Shown: piece after piece, positions 1 to 6,002 of the stretch | Layout of the letters: every line of letters begins with the position of its first letter | Position numbering within the stretch: position 1 is the stretch's first letter | Source of the DNA: Acidobacteriota bacterium | Lineage (GTDB): Bacteria; Acidobacteriota; Terriglobia; Terriglobales; Acidobacteriaceae | Direction: 5' to 3' | NCBI GenBank assembly: GCA_021805265.1 | Contig: JAJZFR010000071.1 | Location: 1 to 6,649 of the forward strand | Length of the DNA stretch: 6,649 nucleotides | Notes under the pieces: model-generated | Seen by the model: the letters and a program-made list of their open reading frames with translations, nothing else | Told to the model about the DNA's origin: nothing | Databases searched by the model: none | Made by a program: the position numbers and the translations under genes

Positions 1-95
1 TCCCGGCGCGAGGCCTCGGCGAGTTTGCGGAGGGTTTCAGCCACATCGGCGCGGTCTTCGGGAGCGAATTTCAATCGGACGATAAAACTGACCAT
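1..95 (-). CDS. Antibiotic biosynthesis monooxygenase (ABM)-like protein, N-terminal fragment
   Basis: Only the first 31 codons are in the window; the rest lies beyond the left edge. The peptide begins MVSFIVRLKFAPEDRADVAE and continues into an amphipathic helix ending EASRR. A first beta strand, a 'P-E-D/G-R' turn and then a helix is the opening of small ABM/YgiN-like ferredoxin-fold proteins, usually about 95-110 residues, many of which are putative quinol monooxygenases. The ATG is preceded on its strand by GAGGA with 9 nt spacing, a convincing ribosome binding site that fixes the start. It lies 68 bp downstream of purA on the same strand. It could be co-transcribed with purA, although a weak terminator-like hairpin sits between them. 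The family call rests on a short N-terminus, so it is tentative; that this is a real gene start is better supported. Confidence 0.55.
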   Translation of the reverse strand, partial: MVSFIVRLKFAPEDRADVAETLRKLAEASRR

Positions 96-124
96 GATGA
101 CAATTCCTCGTATCTCAAAGTTCC

Positions 125-148
125 AAAAACAGCAGGTGAGCCAACCTG
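125..148 (-). terminator. Possible weak intrinsic terminator after purA
   Basis: Read on the minus strand, CAGGT and ACCTG (plus-strand 133-137 and 144-148) form a 5-bp stem with a 6-nt loop. CTG and then a run of five T (plus-strand A125-129) follow. The position, just downstream of the purA stop, fits a terminator. The stem is short and three bases separate it from the T run, so it may be leaky, allowing readthrough into the ABM-like gene, or chance. Confidence 0.3.
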
Positions 149-163
149 TCCACAGCGCCCAGT

Positions 164-1480
164 CTACGCGCTCAAACTCGCCAATACTGCGGCAAACTCC
201 GGCAGGATCATCGTCTGGTCACGATCCGGGCCAGTGGAAACCATGCCGATCTGGGCACCGCTTTCGCGCTCCTGGAAGCGGAGATACTCCTGCGCGGCCT
301 GGGGCAGGCGGTCAAACTCTCGAATGCCCTCGGTGGATTCGCGCCAGCCTTTGAGGGTAGTGTAGCGCGGCACGATCGATTCCAGACCCTGGACGTCGGC
401 GGGAATCTGGTCGGTGAATTTGCCGTCGATCTCGTAGCCGACGCAGACGGGAATCTCCGCCAGTTCGTCGAGCACATCCATCTTGGTCACCACCAGCCAC
501 TCGGTGCCGTTGACCTGATTCGAGTAGCGGAGGAGGGGAATATCCAGCCAGCCGCAGCGACGGGGGCGTCCGGTGACCGCACCGTACTCGTTTCCGCGCG
601 CGCGCAGAGCCTCCGCCGAATCATCGTGAATTTCTGTGGGAAACGGGCCTTCGCCCACGCGCGTTACATACGCTTTGGTGACGCCGATCACGGTGCCAAT
701 CGCCGTCGGCCCCACGCCGGTTCCGGTCGCCGCTCCGCCGGCCGTGGCGGAGGACGAGGTTACGAAGGGATAGGTTCCGTGGTCGATGTCGAGCATGGTT
801 CCCTGCGCGCCCTCGAACATGACGCTGCCGCCGTTTGCTATGACCTGGCTCAACAGCCGCCCGGTGTCGGTGACAAAGGGGCGAACCCGCTCGGCTGCTG
901 CCGCATATTCGTCAAACATCTGGGCGGGATCGATCGGCGCGCTGCCAAAGAGCGCGTGGGCAATGGCGTTCTTTTCCTGGCATGCGTTCTCGATATGGGT
1001 CTGGAGGATTCTGGTATTGAGCAGGTCCACGATGCGGAGGCCGCTGCGGGCCATCTTGTCTTCGTAGGCTGGCCCGATGCCGCGGCTGGTGGTGCCGATC
1101 TTCTGCCGTCCGGGAGCGCTCTCGGCGGCAAGCTCGATCATGCGGTGATAGGGCAGGATGACCTGGGCGCGATTGGAAACAAAAAGCTGACTGTCCACGT
1201 CAATGCCCAGCGCGCGCAGCTTGTCCACCTCGCGCAGAAACGCAATGGGGTCGAGCACGACGCCGTTGCCGATCACGCCCTTGCACCCCGGCCTTAGAAC
1301 ACCGCAGGGGATCAACTGAAGGACAAATTTCTGACCGTGAATGATAACCGTATGTCCTGCGTTGTGTCCGCCGGCGTATCGGGCAACGGCCGCAAAGCCG
1401 CCGCTCAACACATCTACAATCTTGCCCTTGCCTTCATCGCCCCACTGGGCACCAAGCACTACCGCTGTCTTCGCTCGCAT
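164..1480 (-). CDS. purA: Adenylosuccinate synthetase
   Basis: PurA joins IMP and aspartate using GTP to give adenylosuccinate, the first committed step from IMP to AMP, in the cytosol. The 438-residue product matches the usual 425-440. Visible hallmarks: GAQWGDEGKGK (10-20) with the GTP-binding loop and catalytic Asp15; GGHNAGHT with catalytic His43; GTTSRGIGPAYEDK (129-142) at the IMP/dimer interface; EGAQGTMLDIDHGTYPFVTS (223-242); VTGRPRRCGWLD (302-313); TKMDVLDEL (332-340); STGPDRDQT (415-423). The reading frame stays open far upstream through the antisense of mutM, but homology begins at MRAKTAVVLG and no ATG lies in frame close upstream, so 1480 is the start. Only a partial Shine-Dalgarno (GGA, 7 nt before ATG) is seen. 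It is divergent from mutM with a 183-bp spacer. No key residue is missing. Confidence 0.97.
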   Translation of the reverse strand: MRAKTAVVLGAQWGDEGKGKIVDVLSGGFAAVARYAGGHNAGHTVIIHGQKFVLQLIPCGVLRPGCKGVIGNGVVLDPIAFLREVDKLRALGIDVDSQLFVSNRAQVILPYHRMIELAAESAPGRQKIGTTSRGIGPAYEDKMARSGLRIVDLLNTRILQTHIENACQEKNAIAHALFGSAPIDPAQMFDEYAAAAERVRPFVTDTGRLLSQVIANGGSVMFEGAQGTMLDIDHGTYPFVTSSSATAGGAATGTGVGPTAIGTVIGVTKAYVTRVGEGPFPTEIHDDSAEALRARGNEYGAVTGRPRRCGWLDIPLLRYSNQVNGTEWLVVTKMDVLDELAEIPVCVGYEIDGKFTDQIPADVQGLESIVPRYTTLKGWRESTEGIREFDRLPQAAQEYLRFQERESGAQIGMVSTGPDRDQTMILPEFAAVLASLSA

Positions 1481-1520
1481 CCGAATATCCGATCCATGTT
1501 GTGCATGCCCTGCGTTATGA

Positions 1521-1532
1521 GCCGTGCACGGC
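1521..1532. promoter_or_regulatory. Perfect 12-bp palindrome in purA/mutM spacer
   Basis: GCCGTGCACGGC reads identically on both strands and lies 41 bp upstream of the purA ATG, inside the divergent spacer. Its position and symmetry would suit a dimeric regulator acting on purA. It does not resemble the enterobacterial PurR box (central CG, AT-rich flanks). No regulator can be named, and a chance palindrome in GC-rich DNA is possible. Confidence 0.25.
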
Positions 1533-1629
1533 CTGCATTGTGCGCTGGTTTCCCATGTGCGGCGGCAGGGCCGAGGAACGCCGCGCCGAACCCGCGCCAA
1601 ACTCATGATATACCGCTCGGAATAGGCTG

Positions 1630-1657
1630 CTGGAAAAGCCGCGCCAGGCGATAGAAT
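1630..1657 (+). promoter_or_regulatory. Candidate mutM promoter, leaderless position
   Basis: TAGAAT at 1652-1657 matches the sigma-70 -10 consensus at five of six positions. CTGGAA at 1630-1635 gives a poor -35 match (three of six) with a 16-bp spacer. Transcription would start about 7 nt downstream of the -10 box, at or beside the A of the mutM ATG at 1664, leaving little or no 5' leader. This agrees with the lack of a well-placed Shine-Dalgarno. The prediction rests mainly on the -10 box. Confidence 0.4.
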
Positions 1658-1663
1658 CGCACC

Positions 1664-2512
1664 ATGCCCGAGCTGCCCGAAGTCGAGACCATCGCTTGCG
1701 GTGTGCATGACCGGGTCCACGGCGAACGCATCGCCGAGGTATGGTTTGGCGCGCACCCGGAACCCATGAAAACCGGCCCTGTCGAACAGGCTTTGGGCCT
1801 CGAAGACAGGAGGATCGAGCGCGTCTACCGGGTAGGGAAACACATTGTCTGCGATCTTGTGCGGAACCCTGACGAGGCCGCAGCCACCGAGGGTGCCCCG
1901 GTAGTTGCCCAATGGATCGTGCATCTCGGGATGACGGGGCGGCTGCTTGTGACCGCCCCAGGCGCGCCGCTCGCCGACCACACCCACGCTCGGCTTACCC
2001 TGGCCGATGGACGCGAGATTCGCTTCGTCGATCCACGACGCTTTGGCCGACTCGAACTGCGCGATCTTCACCGGGACGCGCCTTTCGCCGGTCCGGGACG
2101 CGAGCCTTTGACGATCTCGGTGACGGACTTTGTCGGGCTTTTTCGCCTGCGCCGCACGGCGATCAAAGCGGCCCTGCTCAACCAGAGCCTGTTGCACGGG
2201 GTTGGGAATATCTATGCCGACGAGAGCCTGTTTCGCGCTGGTATCCGTCCGCGCAGAATGGCCTCGCGGCTCAGGCAGAGTGAACTGGAAGGGCTTCACC
2301 AGGCGCTCAAGGAGGTTCTTCTCCACGCCATCGCGCTGGGCGGCTCCTCGGTCTCCGACTACGTGGACGCGAACGGGGTGAAAGGCTTTTTCCAGCTTGA
2401 GCACCAGGTGTACCAGCGCGGTGGCCAGGGGTGTCTGGTATGCGGGGCGCGGATCAGGAAAATTGTGGTTGGGGGTCGCGGGACCCATTTCTGTCCAAAA
2501 TGCCAGCATTAA
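1664..2512 (+). CDS. mutM: Formamidopyrimidine-DNA glycosylase
   Basis: MutM (Fpg) removes 8-oxoguanine and ring-opened purines opposite cytosine and nicks the abasic site by beta/delta elimination. The product has 282 residues (family about 270-290). The N-terminus MPELPEVET carries Pro2, which becomes the N-terminal nucleophile after methionine removal, and Glu3, the acid. Other signatures: Lys59 in VGKH; HLGMTGRL (88-95); DPRRFG (123-128); the helix-two-turn-helix IKAALLNQ...HGVGNIYADESL (167-189) with Asn182; and a C-terminal zinc finger C257-x2-C260-x16-C277-x2-C280, with Arg272 in the GGRGT loop. The N-terminal proline must follow the initiator Met, so the start at 1664 is certain. No convincing ribosome binding site precedes it. 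It is divergent from purA and appears to be monocistronic, with terminator-like sequences downstream. Confidence 0.97.
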   Translation: MPELPEVETIACGVHDRVHGERIAEVWFGAHPEPMKTGPVEQALGLEDRRIERVYRVGKHIVCDLVRNPDEAAATEGAPVVAQWIVHLGMTGRLLVTAPGAPLADHTHARLTLADGREIRFVDPRRFGRLELRDLHRDAPFAGPGREPLTISVTDFVGLFRLRRTAIKAALLNQSLLHGVGNIYADESLFRAGIRPRRMASRLRQSELEGLHQALKEVLLHAIALGGSSVSDYVDANGVKGFFQLEHQVYQRGGQGCLVCGARIRKIVVGGRGTHFCPKCQH

Positions 2513-2517
2513 TCCCG

Positions 2518-2554
2518 ATTCCGGAAGCTAGACCAGACTGGGAATACGTTTTTT
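2518..2554 (+). terminator. Possible weak terminator of mutM
   Basis: Six nt after the mutM stop, ATTCC (2518-2522) can pair with GGAAT (2541-2545) across an 18-nt loop, and ACG then six T (2549-2554) follow. The T tract and location are right, but the stem is short and the loop long, so this would be an inefficient terminator at best. A stronger one lies at 2841-2868. Confidence 0.3.
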
Positions 2555-2622
2555 GGAAGAAATGGCAGGGTGGCAAATCGTAAGTGATAGAAAAGAATCA
2601 ACCGAAAGTTTGGCATGTCGAT

Positions 2623-2631
2623 TGCTATATT
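2623..2631 (+). promoter_or_regulatory. Extended -10 promoter motif for candidate RNA
   Basis: TGCTATATT is a TGn extension followed by TATATT, a five-of-six match to the sigma-70 -10 box. Extended -10 promoters can work with little -35 sequence, and none is clear here. Transcription would begin near 2638, entering the series of hairpins that ends in the terminator at 2868. The motif sits in an AT-rich patch, which raises the chance of a random match. Confidence 0.35.
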
Positions 2632-2637
2632 TAGGGT

Positions 2638-2868
2638 GCCAGTGATTGACTGCGGAAGCCAAAATTCAGAGCTTCGCAGGATTGAGAATGGTTCAGAACA
2701 GAAGAACGCCGCACAGAGATGTTCTCGACTGAAGATTCTCACGATAGAAACCAACGACCTGCGACAACGCTGGTCTTGAGATTTCACCCAAGGGAGGCCA
2801 GTGCCCTTGGATTCTATTAGCAAGTTATGCGAGAGCGAACAGGCCGCACCTTTCCGGTGTGGCTTTTT
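2638..2868 (+). ncRNA. Candidate structured small RNA or leader (unassigned)
   Basis: Between a plausible start site near 2638 and a strong intrinsic terminator lie three further stable hairpins. Hairpin A (2650-2679) has 9 bp with one bulged G and an 11-nt loop. Hairpin B (2756-2775) pairs GACC-T-GCG with CGC-T-GGTC around an ACAA tetraloop, with one U-U mismatch. Hairpin C (2788-2810) is a perfect CCAAGGG/CCCTTGG with a 9-nt loop. I looked for tmRNA, RNase P, SRP, tRNA and common riboswitch signatures and recognised none. It could be a trans-acting small RNA, a long mutM 3' UTR, or an attenuated leader of the GH3 gene, which starts 130 nt after the terminator. The structures are seen in the sequence; transcription is inferred. 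Confidence 0.35.
2841..2868 (+). terminator. Strong rho-independent terminator
   Basis: GCCGCACC (2843-2850) pairs with GGTGTGGC (2856-2863) as an 8-bp stem with one G-U pair and a 5-nt TTTCC loop, followed at once by TTTTT (2864-2868). On the minus strand no T tract follows, so it works only for plus-strand transcription. It would end either a mutM readthrough transcript or the candidate RNA, and it insulates the GH3 gene from upstream reading. Confidence 0.8.
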
Positions 2869-2998
2869 CGTGCCCGGTTTTTGATCCCGGCTTTGCTGCC
2901 CAGCTGCGTTGCTACCGTTTTCCTTTCGCATCGATCCACCCCATCCGGCATACTGTTGCAGAGATCGAGTGCAGATTGGGTAGTTTTGAATTTCCTGC

Positions 2999-4855
2999 AT
3001 GATTTCGCCGAGGTCGCCCCTGAAGATACCGGTTTCCATCGCGCTTCTGCTCCTTGCCCTCACCGCCGCTGCCGCGCCGCCGCCCCACCTGAGCCGGACC
3101 GGCGACCGCTGGGCGCGCGCTACGCTGCGCAGGATGACCCTTCAGGAGAAGGTTGGCCAGATGATCCTGGTCTGGGCGCGGGTGCAGTTTCTGAACCCGC
3201 GCAGTGCGGAGTATCTGCGGTTGCGCCAGGAGATGCGGCGCTACCACGTCGGCAGCTTTGGCGTCACGATTGCGGTCGAGCACGGCCACCTGGTCAAGAA
3301 CCAGCCGCTCGAAGCGGCGATGCTCACCAACCGGCTGCAGCGCGACTCGAAGTATCCGCTGCTGTTCGCCGCCGACTTCGAGCGCGGGTTGTCGATGCGG
3401 CTGAACGGCGCGACTGCCTTCCCGTCGGCAATGGCGTTTGGCGCGGCTGGCGACCCGGAGCTTGCCCGTGAGTTCGGGCGCATAACGGCGCTCGAATCCC
3501 GCGCCATCGGTATCCAATGGAACTGGTTTCCGATTGCCGACATCAACTCGAACCCTGCCAATCCGATCATCAACACTCGCTCTTTCGGTGCCGATCCGTC
3601 GCTGGTCAGTTCGATGGTGGCGGCCTACATCGCCGGCGCTCACTCCGGCGGCATGCTCACGACGGCGAAACACTTTCCCGGCCACGGCGACACGGACACC
3701 GACTCTCATCTGTCGCTGGCTCGGGTCAACGCGCCGCTCGACCGGCTGAACACGCTTGAACTTGCGCCTTTTCGCGCCGCCATTGCCGCCGGGGTGGACT
3801 CGGTGATGATCGGTCACCTGACGGTGCCCGCGCTTGAACCGGACCCAGATCGCCCGGCCAGCATCTCGCACCGCATCGCCACGGACCTGCTCCAGGAGCG
3901 GCTGGGATTTCACGGACTGGTGGTCACCGACGCGCTCGAGATGGGCGCGCTTACACAGGTGTTTCCCGGCGACAAGGCCCAGGTCTCTGCTGCCGAAGCC
4001 GTTCAGGCCGTCCTCGCGGGCAACGACATGGTGATTATTCCCGCCGACCTCGCAGGAGCTTATAACGGCCTTGTCCGCGCGGTGCAAACTGGCCAGATCG
4101 CCCGCGAGCGCATCGACCAGAGCGTACTGAAGATTCTTCGCGTGAAGGCCTCGCTGGGACTGAACCGCAATCGGTTCGTCTCGCTCGATCAGGTGCCGGA
4201 GCTGGTGGCCCAGCCGGACAATCTGGCCGTTGCGCAACAGGTTGCGGATCGCGCGATCACTCTGGTCCGCGACAATACGCACCAGCTTCCACTGGCCACG
4301 AACCCTGAGGCGACCGCAGTAGCCCCGGTCGCGATTGTGTTCACGGATAACGCCCGCTTCACCGAAGGCGGACAGCAATTTCTGCAATCTCTGCGCGAGC
4401 GCGTTCCGAACGCTGCGAGTTTTGTTGTCGATGCGGACAACGTGGATGCGCTTGCGCCGCAGATTCTCGACGCGGTTGCTCGTACGCCGCGCGTTCTTGC
4501 GCTCGCCGAGTCCTTCCCCAGCGCGGGACGCACGGTTCAGGGAAAAGCGACTGGCTCGGCTGGCCTCGATCCCGGACCGGAGCAGCTTCTCTCCCGTGTG
4601 CTGACGGTGGCCAACGCGAAGACGACTCTGATCGCCTTCGGAAACCCCTACATCGGATCGAGCTTTCCCGATGTTGCGACCTATCTGTGCACGTTTTCGA
4701 ATACGCCAGGCTCGGCGATAGCTGCTGTCCGAGCGCTGTTTGGCGAAATTCCGATTACCGGCCAACTGCCGGTCGAGATTCCCGGCCTCGGATCTCGTTC
4801 GACGGGCATCCGGGTGTCGGCGATTCCCGACGCGGCAAAGCAGACAGAGCCGTGA
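2999..4855 (+). CDS. Secreted glycoside hydrolase family 3, NagZ-type beta-N-acetylhexosaminidase
   Basis: The 618-residue product is predicted to remove terminal beta-linked sugars, most likely N-acetylglucosamine, outside the cytoplasm. Residues 1-26 form a signal peptide: basic start, hydrophobic SIALLLLALTAAAA core, likely cleavage after Ala26. The GH3 barrel spans about 40-385: DFERG (126-130) for sugar binding; PIADINSNPANPIINTRSFG (178-197); KHFPGHGDTDTDSH (224-237), whose Asp235 and His237 form the NagZ-type general acid/base dyad; and TDALEMGAL (310-318) with nucleophile Asp311. A second alpha/beta domain (about 410-600) includes FGNPY (547-551) and LPVEIPGL (590-597). This layout is like secreted Bacillus NagZ (YbbD) rather than the short cytoplasmic enterobacterial enzyme. 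A stop codon (2987-2989) just upstream leaves ATG 2999 as the only good start, though it has no Shine-Dalgarno. The next gene is convergent, 19 bp away. Confidence 0.92.
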   Translation: MISPRSPLKIPVSIALLLLALTAAAAPPPHLSRTGDRWARATLRRMTLQEKVGQMILVWARVQFLNPRSAEYLRLRQEMRRYHVGSFGVTIAVEHGHLVKNQPLEAAMLTNRLQRDSKYPLLFAADFERGLSMRLNGATAFPSAMAFGAAGDPELAREFGRITALESRAIGIQWNWFPIADINSNPANPIINTRSFGADPSLVSSMVAAYIAGAHSGGMLTTAKHFPGHGDTDTDSHLSLARVNAPLDRLNTLELAPFRAAIAAGVDSVMIGHLTVPALEPDPDRPASISHRIATDLLQERLGFHGLVVTDALEMGALTQVFPGDKAQVSAAEAVQAVLAGNDMVIIPADLAGAYNGLVRAVQTGQIARERIDQSVLKILRVKASLGLNRNRFVSLDQVPELVAQPDNLAVAQQVADRAITLVRDNTHQLPLATNPEATAVAPVAIVFTDNARFTEGGQQFLQSLRERVPNAASFVVDADNVDALAPQILDAVARTPRVLALAESFPSAGRTVQGKATGSAGLDPGPEQLLSRVLTVANAKTTLIAFGNPYIGSSFPDVATYLCTFSNTPGSAIAAVRALFGEIPITGQLPVEIPGLGSRSTGIRVSAIPDAAKQTEP

Positions 4856-4867
4856 GATGCGCTGGAG

Positions 4868-4888
4868 GGCGCAGCTATTGAGCTGCCC
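4868..4888. other. Hairpin at the GH3/C26 convergent junction
   Basis: GCAGCT (4871-4876), loop ATTG, AGCTGC (4881-4886) form a perfect 6-bp stem, extended by GG/CC with one bulged C. It overlaps the stop codon of the minus-strand C26 gene and lies 13 bp past the GH3 stop. The symmetry would allow it to act in both directions at this tight convergent junction. No T tract follows on either strand, so it is not a canonical terminator. Confidence 0.35.
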
Positions 4889-5690
4889 GCCAGCGCTCGC
4901 AAGCGAGGGCAAACTGGTGAAATATCTCCCGCGAAAGGGCGCTGGTGGGGATGGTTCGCTCGGGATGCCACTGGCAGCCGAGCACCCAGTGGTCGGTGCG
5001 TTTGTTGTCATCGCCAGGCGGCGCCATCGGCGCCAGTTCGACCGCTTCGACCACCTGGTCGAGAGGGCTGATCGCGGCCAAGCGCAGACGGTCGCCAATC
5101 CGCTCGATAGCCTGATGATGGCTGGAGTTGACCATCACTGGCTGCGCTTCGCCGTGCGCCGCAGCCGCTCGGGCAATGTCTGAAAGCAGTGTTCCCGCAG
5201 TTACCGAGAGGCTGTGCGCGGCGGCAATCTCGCGCCCTGGCGAGTGGTCCACGCGCTCGCCCAACTCCTCCGGCAAGTCCTGAATCAGCGTTCCACCGAG
5301 CCACACATTCAAGGTCTGGACTCCCTGGCAGATGGCCAGGACGGGCTTCCGCAGATTGAACGCGTCCTGGATGAGGAGTTCATCGACCGCCGACCGCGCC
5401 GCATCGGCGGCCGCGCACTGGGGGTGACGCGCCGCGCCGTAGCGCTCCGGGTCCACGTCGGCACGGCTGCCAGGGAGCAGGACTCCTTCGGTTGTCGCGA
5501 GGATTCGCGCTACCCGCGCCGGGGTTTCGTGCAGCGGGATCACGATGGGCGTCGCGCCCGCCCCGTGCAGCGCTGCCAGATAAAGCGGCAGAGAGCGAAG
5601 GTTGTATGCACCCGCTTCAGCGCTGTAACCAGTGCTCATCGGCTCTGGAATCGCAATATGAATGGCTCGACCGCCACCGCTCAGGCTCAT
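4875..5690 (-). CDS. Gamma-glutamyl-gamma-aminobutyrate hydrolase family protein (peptidase C26, PuuD-like)
   Basis: This is a class I glutamine-amidotransferase-like hydrolase of 271 residues that cuts gamma-glutamyl amide bonds; the best-known member, PuuD, releases GABA from gamma-glutamyl-GABA in putrescine breakdown. Motifs: an N-terminal strand with IPEPMSTGYS; LLPGSRADVDP (71-81), where most relatives have PGG-DVDP; the nucleophile elbow AICQGVQTLNVWLGGTLIQD (119-138) with Cys121; VNSSHHQAI (187-195); and QWHPE (240-244), giving His242 and Glu244 of the triad. No signal peptide is seen, so it should be cytoplasmic. The ATG at 5690 is chosen because GGAG sits 9 nt upstream and homology begins just after; a GTG 63 nt further upstream (5753) is possible but lacks this. 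The true substrate is unknown: other puu genes are not in view. Confidence 0.88.
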   Translation of the reverse strand: MSLSGGGRAIHIAIPEPMSTGYSAEAGAYNLRSLPLYLAALHGAGATPIVIPLHETPARVARILATTEGVLLPGSRADVDPERYGAARHPQCAAADAARSAVDELLIQDAFNLRKPVLAICQGVQTLNVWLGGTLIQDLPEELGERVDHSPGREIAAAHSLSVTAGTLLSDIARAAAAHGEAQPVMVNSSHHQAIERIGDRLRLAAISPLDQVVEAVELAPMAPPGDDNKRTDHWVLGCQWHPERTIPTSALSREIFHQFALACERWRAAQ

Positions 5691-6002
5691 CTCGAAAATC
5701 TCCGCAGACCGAATCGAAACCGTTGTAGGCGAAACACGAGGAACAAACTGCACTGCGCAAAATGTTCCCGGAAAAACCTTGCCGCGAACCTAATGATTGT
5801 ATCGGCAATCTTCGCCCAGTGCGGCAGAGCGAAAATGGGGGGCCGGTCGCCGGAAGCAGTATTCCTGCTTCCGCCTCGCCGCGAGTCGTGAGCCGTGGTT
5901 CGAGTCAACGGTTGCGCCTGCCGGTCCTGGCAATGGTTCCCGTGTTCGTCGGCCACTGGCTCGTGTACTATCGCCTTCTATTCTCTGTTCGTGACACAGC
6001 CC
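5691..6002. other. 312-bp divergent spacer between C26 and symporter genes
   Basis: No protein or RNA gene is supported here. It must contain promoters for both flanking genes, but neither strand shows a clear -35/-10 pair; TACTAT at 5966-5971 is only a weak -10 candidate for the symporter. The notable structures are a perfect 9-bp hairpin at 5851-5873 and, beside it, the short palindrome CTCGC-C-GCGAG at 5875-5885. Confidence 0.6.
5851..5873. repeat. Perfect 9-bp inverted repeat (hairpin)
   Basis: CGGAAGCAG (5851-5859) and CTGCTTCCG (5865-5873) are exact reverse complements separated by TATTC. No T run follows on either strand, so it is not an intrinsic terminator. In a divergent promoter region it may be an operator for a dimeric regulator or a stem in a 5' leader. 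Confidence 0.6.

Larger units (their letters stand above)
2513..2998. other. 486-bp AT-richer intergenic region between mutM and GH3
   Basis: There is no credible protein gene here. Base composition is visibly less GC-rich than the flanking genes. All strong signals read on the plus strand: an extended -10 box near 2623-2631, hairpins at 2650-2679, 2756-2775 and 2788-2810, and an intrinsic terminator at 2841-2868. The last 130 bp lead into the GH3 start and show neither a good promoter nor a Shine-Dalgarno. A minus-strand frame is open for 140 codons (2931 to 2509) but was judged non-coding. Confidence 0.7.

Noticed and set aside
626..1297. Plus-strand 223-codon frame inside purA
   Set aside because: It is a shadow of purA, which has every catalytic motif on the minus strand.
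1481..2509. Upstream extension of purA to a 781-codon frame running antisense through mutM
   Set aside because: PurA homology begins at MRAKTAVVLG (1480). The extra part is the exact antisense of the certain mutM gene and looks like no known domain.
2719..2820. Plus-strand 33-codon frame starting MFSTEDSHD
   Set aside because: It has no spaced ribosome binding site and no recognisable family, and its sequence coincides with the hairpins of the candidate RNA.
2509..2931. Minus-strand frame of 140 codons across the mutM-GH3 gap, with a GGGGTGG stretch before its ATG
   Set aside because: Third-position GC in the part I counted (2509-2613) is only about half, unlike the GC-rich wobble positions of neighbouring genes. 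The peptide has no recognisable domain, and the strong plus-strand terminator lies inside it.
2912..5098. Minus-strand 728-codon open frame antisense to the GH3 gene
   Set aside because: Long antisense frames are expected opposite GC-rich genes. The product is rich in Arg and low in complexity, with no domain, while the plus strand has a complete GH3.
5691..5753. Longer C26 protein from GTG at 5753
   Set aside because: The added 21 residues match no part of the family, and the ATG at 5690 has a GGAG ribosome binding site 9 nt upstream.
5896..5914. tRNA-like T-arm (GGTTCGAGTC) in the C26/symporter spacer
   Set aside because: The T stem has a mismatch, and no D arm, anticodon arm or acceptor partner is found at a proper distance, so this is chance similarity, not a tRNA or clear attachment site.
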